DNA from: DATDCV01 sp036524155
Lineage (GTDB): Bacteria > Verrucomicrobiota > Verrucomicrobiia > Limisphaerales > UBA8199
Direction of reading: 5' to 3'
Length of the DNA stretch: 7,363 nucleotides
NCBI GenBank assembly: GCA_036524155.1
Contig: DATDCV010000501.1
Span: forward strand, 1-7,363
The first letter of the stretch is position 1. Every line of letters starts with the position of its first letter. The position numbers and the translations under genes were made by a program. The notes under the pieces were generated by a model. It worked only from the letters and a program-made list of their open reading frames with translations. It made no database searches and was not told the DNA's origin. Positions 6,318-7,363 of this stretch are shown piece by piece.

Positions 6318-7363
6318 GGTTCGCCGGCAGCTTGATCCTCACGGTTGTCCCCGAGGGAGCCCGCTTTTCGACTACCAGGGTACCTTCGTGCAACTCCGCC
6401 AATCTCTTCGCAATCGCCAACCCGAGCCCAAGCCCTTGCTGCTCATGCATTCTTCGATCGAACTGCATGTACGCGCCGATCCGCGTCATATGCTCCGTGG
6501 CAAAGCCGCGGCCGCGGTCACTGATGGATAAGATGACGCTGCCGTTCACCCCGCTGAGAGACACCTCGACCGGCGAGCCTCCGTCCGAGAATTTGAAAGC
6601 ATTCTGCACCAGCTCATCGACGATCTTGCCCAGGTACTCGTCGGACATGGGAAACCGCGTTCCGGCCAGGCGCAGAACGAGGTCACTCCCACGCTTGACA
6701 GACTCGGCTTGCGCGCGCGCGTGGCGCTCGATCACGCCAGCCGGACTGTCGGTTTGACGGCAGCGCAAGGCGCTTACCTTATGAGGGTCCTCCCCCAGCA
6801 TTTCGAGCTGGGCGTAAATCAGAATATTCTCAACCAGATGCTCCAGCCTCTTCCCGGAGGCGTGGATCACCTGGCCCATTTCGGCGACTTCGTTGTAGGA
6901 GAGGCTGGCGGCGTCGTTTGCCAACAACTCCGCGTAAGCCAGGATTCCGTTGAGTGGCGTGCGCAACTCATGCGGGAGCATCAAGCTGATGTTATCGCGC
7001 AAATCTGCGAGCTTCTTTTCCGCCTCGAGGCGGACCACCTGGGCTTTCTTAAGCCGTGCCTCCACAGCCGCGTACAGGTCGTCCAGCGTGAAAGGCTTGG
7101 CGAGGTAATCGTCGGCGCCCAGTTCCATTCCGTGCCGCATGCCCGCGTTGTCCGCCAGCCCCGTCATCAGAATAACAGGGATCGAAGAGGTGGCCGCCTC
7201 CTTGCGCAGCGCCGAGAGGGTCAAGTACCCGTTCATCTCAGCCATGTTCACATCACACAGCACTAGGTCCGGAAGGCTTCCCATTGCCAATTCCACTCCT
7301 TCCGCGCCGTTCCCCGCCTCCAGCACGTCATAGCCCCGGCTTTCCAGCGCCAGCCGCACCATC
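6310..7363 (-). CDS. Receiver-histidine kinase protein (5' end outside window)
   Basis: A cytoplasmic two-component signalling protein with a receiver domain first and a kinase after it. The N-terminus is cut: the first visible residues (VRLALESRGYDVLEA) correspond to helix 1 and strand 2 of a receiver, so the usual acidic DD pair is off-window and the ATG at 7360-7362 is internal. Counting from that ATG, Asp37 (LVLCD) is the phospho-acceptor, Thr67 and Lys89 (LAKP) complete the receiver site, and a short helical linker runs about 100-125. The kinase part has the H-box PHELRTPLNG with His131, the N-box DELVQNAFKFSDG with Asn254, the G1 box DRGRGF (282-287) and the G2 box GLGLGLA (310-316). 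No transmembrane or PAS sensor domain is present, so input probably comes through phosphorylation of the receiver by another kinase. The output partner is unknown. It ends 9 bases from the convergent membrane-protein gene. Confidence 0.92.
   Translation of the reverse strand, partial: MVRLALESRGYDVLEAGNGAEGVELAMGSLPDLVLCDVNMAEMNGYLTLSALRKEAATSSIPVILMTGLADNAGMRHGMELGADDYLAKPFTLDDLYAAVEARLKKAQVVRLEAEKKLADLRDNISLMLPHELRTPLNGILAYAELLANDAASLSYNEVAEMGQVIHASGKRLEHLVENILIYAQLEMLGEDPHKVSALRCRQTDSPAGVIERHARAQAESVKRGSDLVLRLAGTRFPMSDEYLGKIVDELVQNAFKFSDGGSPVEVSLSGVNGSVILSISDRGRGFATEHMTRIGAYMQFDRRMHEQQGLGLGLAIAKRLAELHEGTLVVEKRAPSGTTVRIKLPANRA

Noticed and set aside
6709..7266. 185-codon plus-strand open frame opposite the kinase
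   Set aside because: Antisense to the conserved receiver and DHp coding sequence; no motif of its own.

Overview
The window is GC-rich (by eye close to 60%), densely coding and from a diderm bacterium. The signs are an aminopeptidase with an export signal, an AmpG-like transporter and long dispersed-type palindromes between genes. The gene content (AmpG-like MFS protein with a large periplasmic insert, M1 peptidase with a HEAT tail, receiver-first histidine kinase) and the intergenic CACGGAA-type tandem/inverted repeat remind me most of Verrucomicrobiota (Pedosphaera/Limisphaerales-like genomes). That placement is from memory, not from a search, and is only moderately secure.

Layout: (1) 1-1437, + strand: C-terminal part of an AmpG-like MFS permease whose start lies outside the window. 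(2) 1438-1710: a 273-base gap dominated by a large imperfect palindrome (1505-1661) built from 9-base CACGGAA units. (3) 1711-2349, - strand: purN, the GAR formyltransferase of purine synthesis. (4) 2381-2415: a good intrinsic terminator. (5) 2426-5152, - strand: an exported 908-residue M1 zinc aminopeptidase with a HEAT-repeat tail, a coiled coil and a Lys/Pro-rich end. (6) 5153-5442: a divergent intergenic region of 290 bases with two separate long stem-loops. (7) 5443-6300, + strand: a multi-pass membrane protein that looks YggT-like. (8) 6310-7363, - strand: a receiver + histidine kinase protein, cut by the window edge.

The genes do not form one pathway. The only same-strand neighbours, the M1 peptidase and purN, are separated by the terminator, so they probably form separate transcription units. 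MFS/purN and YggT/kinase are convergent pairs; M1/YggT is divergent. AmpG-like uptake of cell-wall fragments and a periplasmic aminopeptidase could both serve recycling or nutrient scavenging, but that is inference. I found no tRNA, rRNA, CRISPR array, transposase or defence system. The least explained material is in the intergenic palindromes and in the periplasmic beta domain inserted in the transporter.
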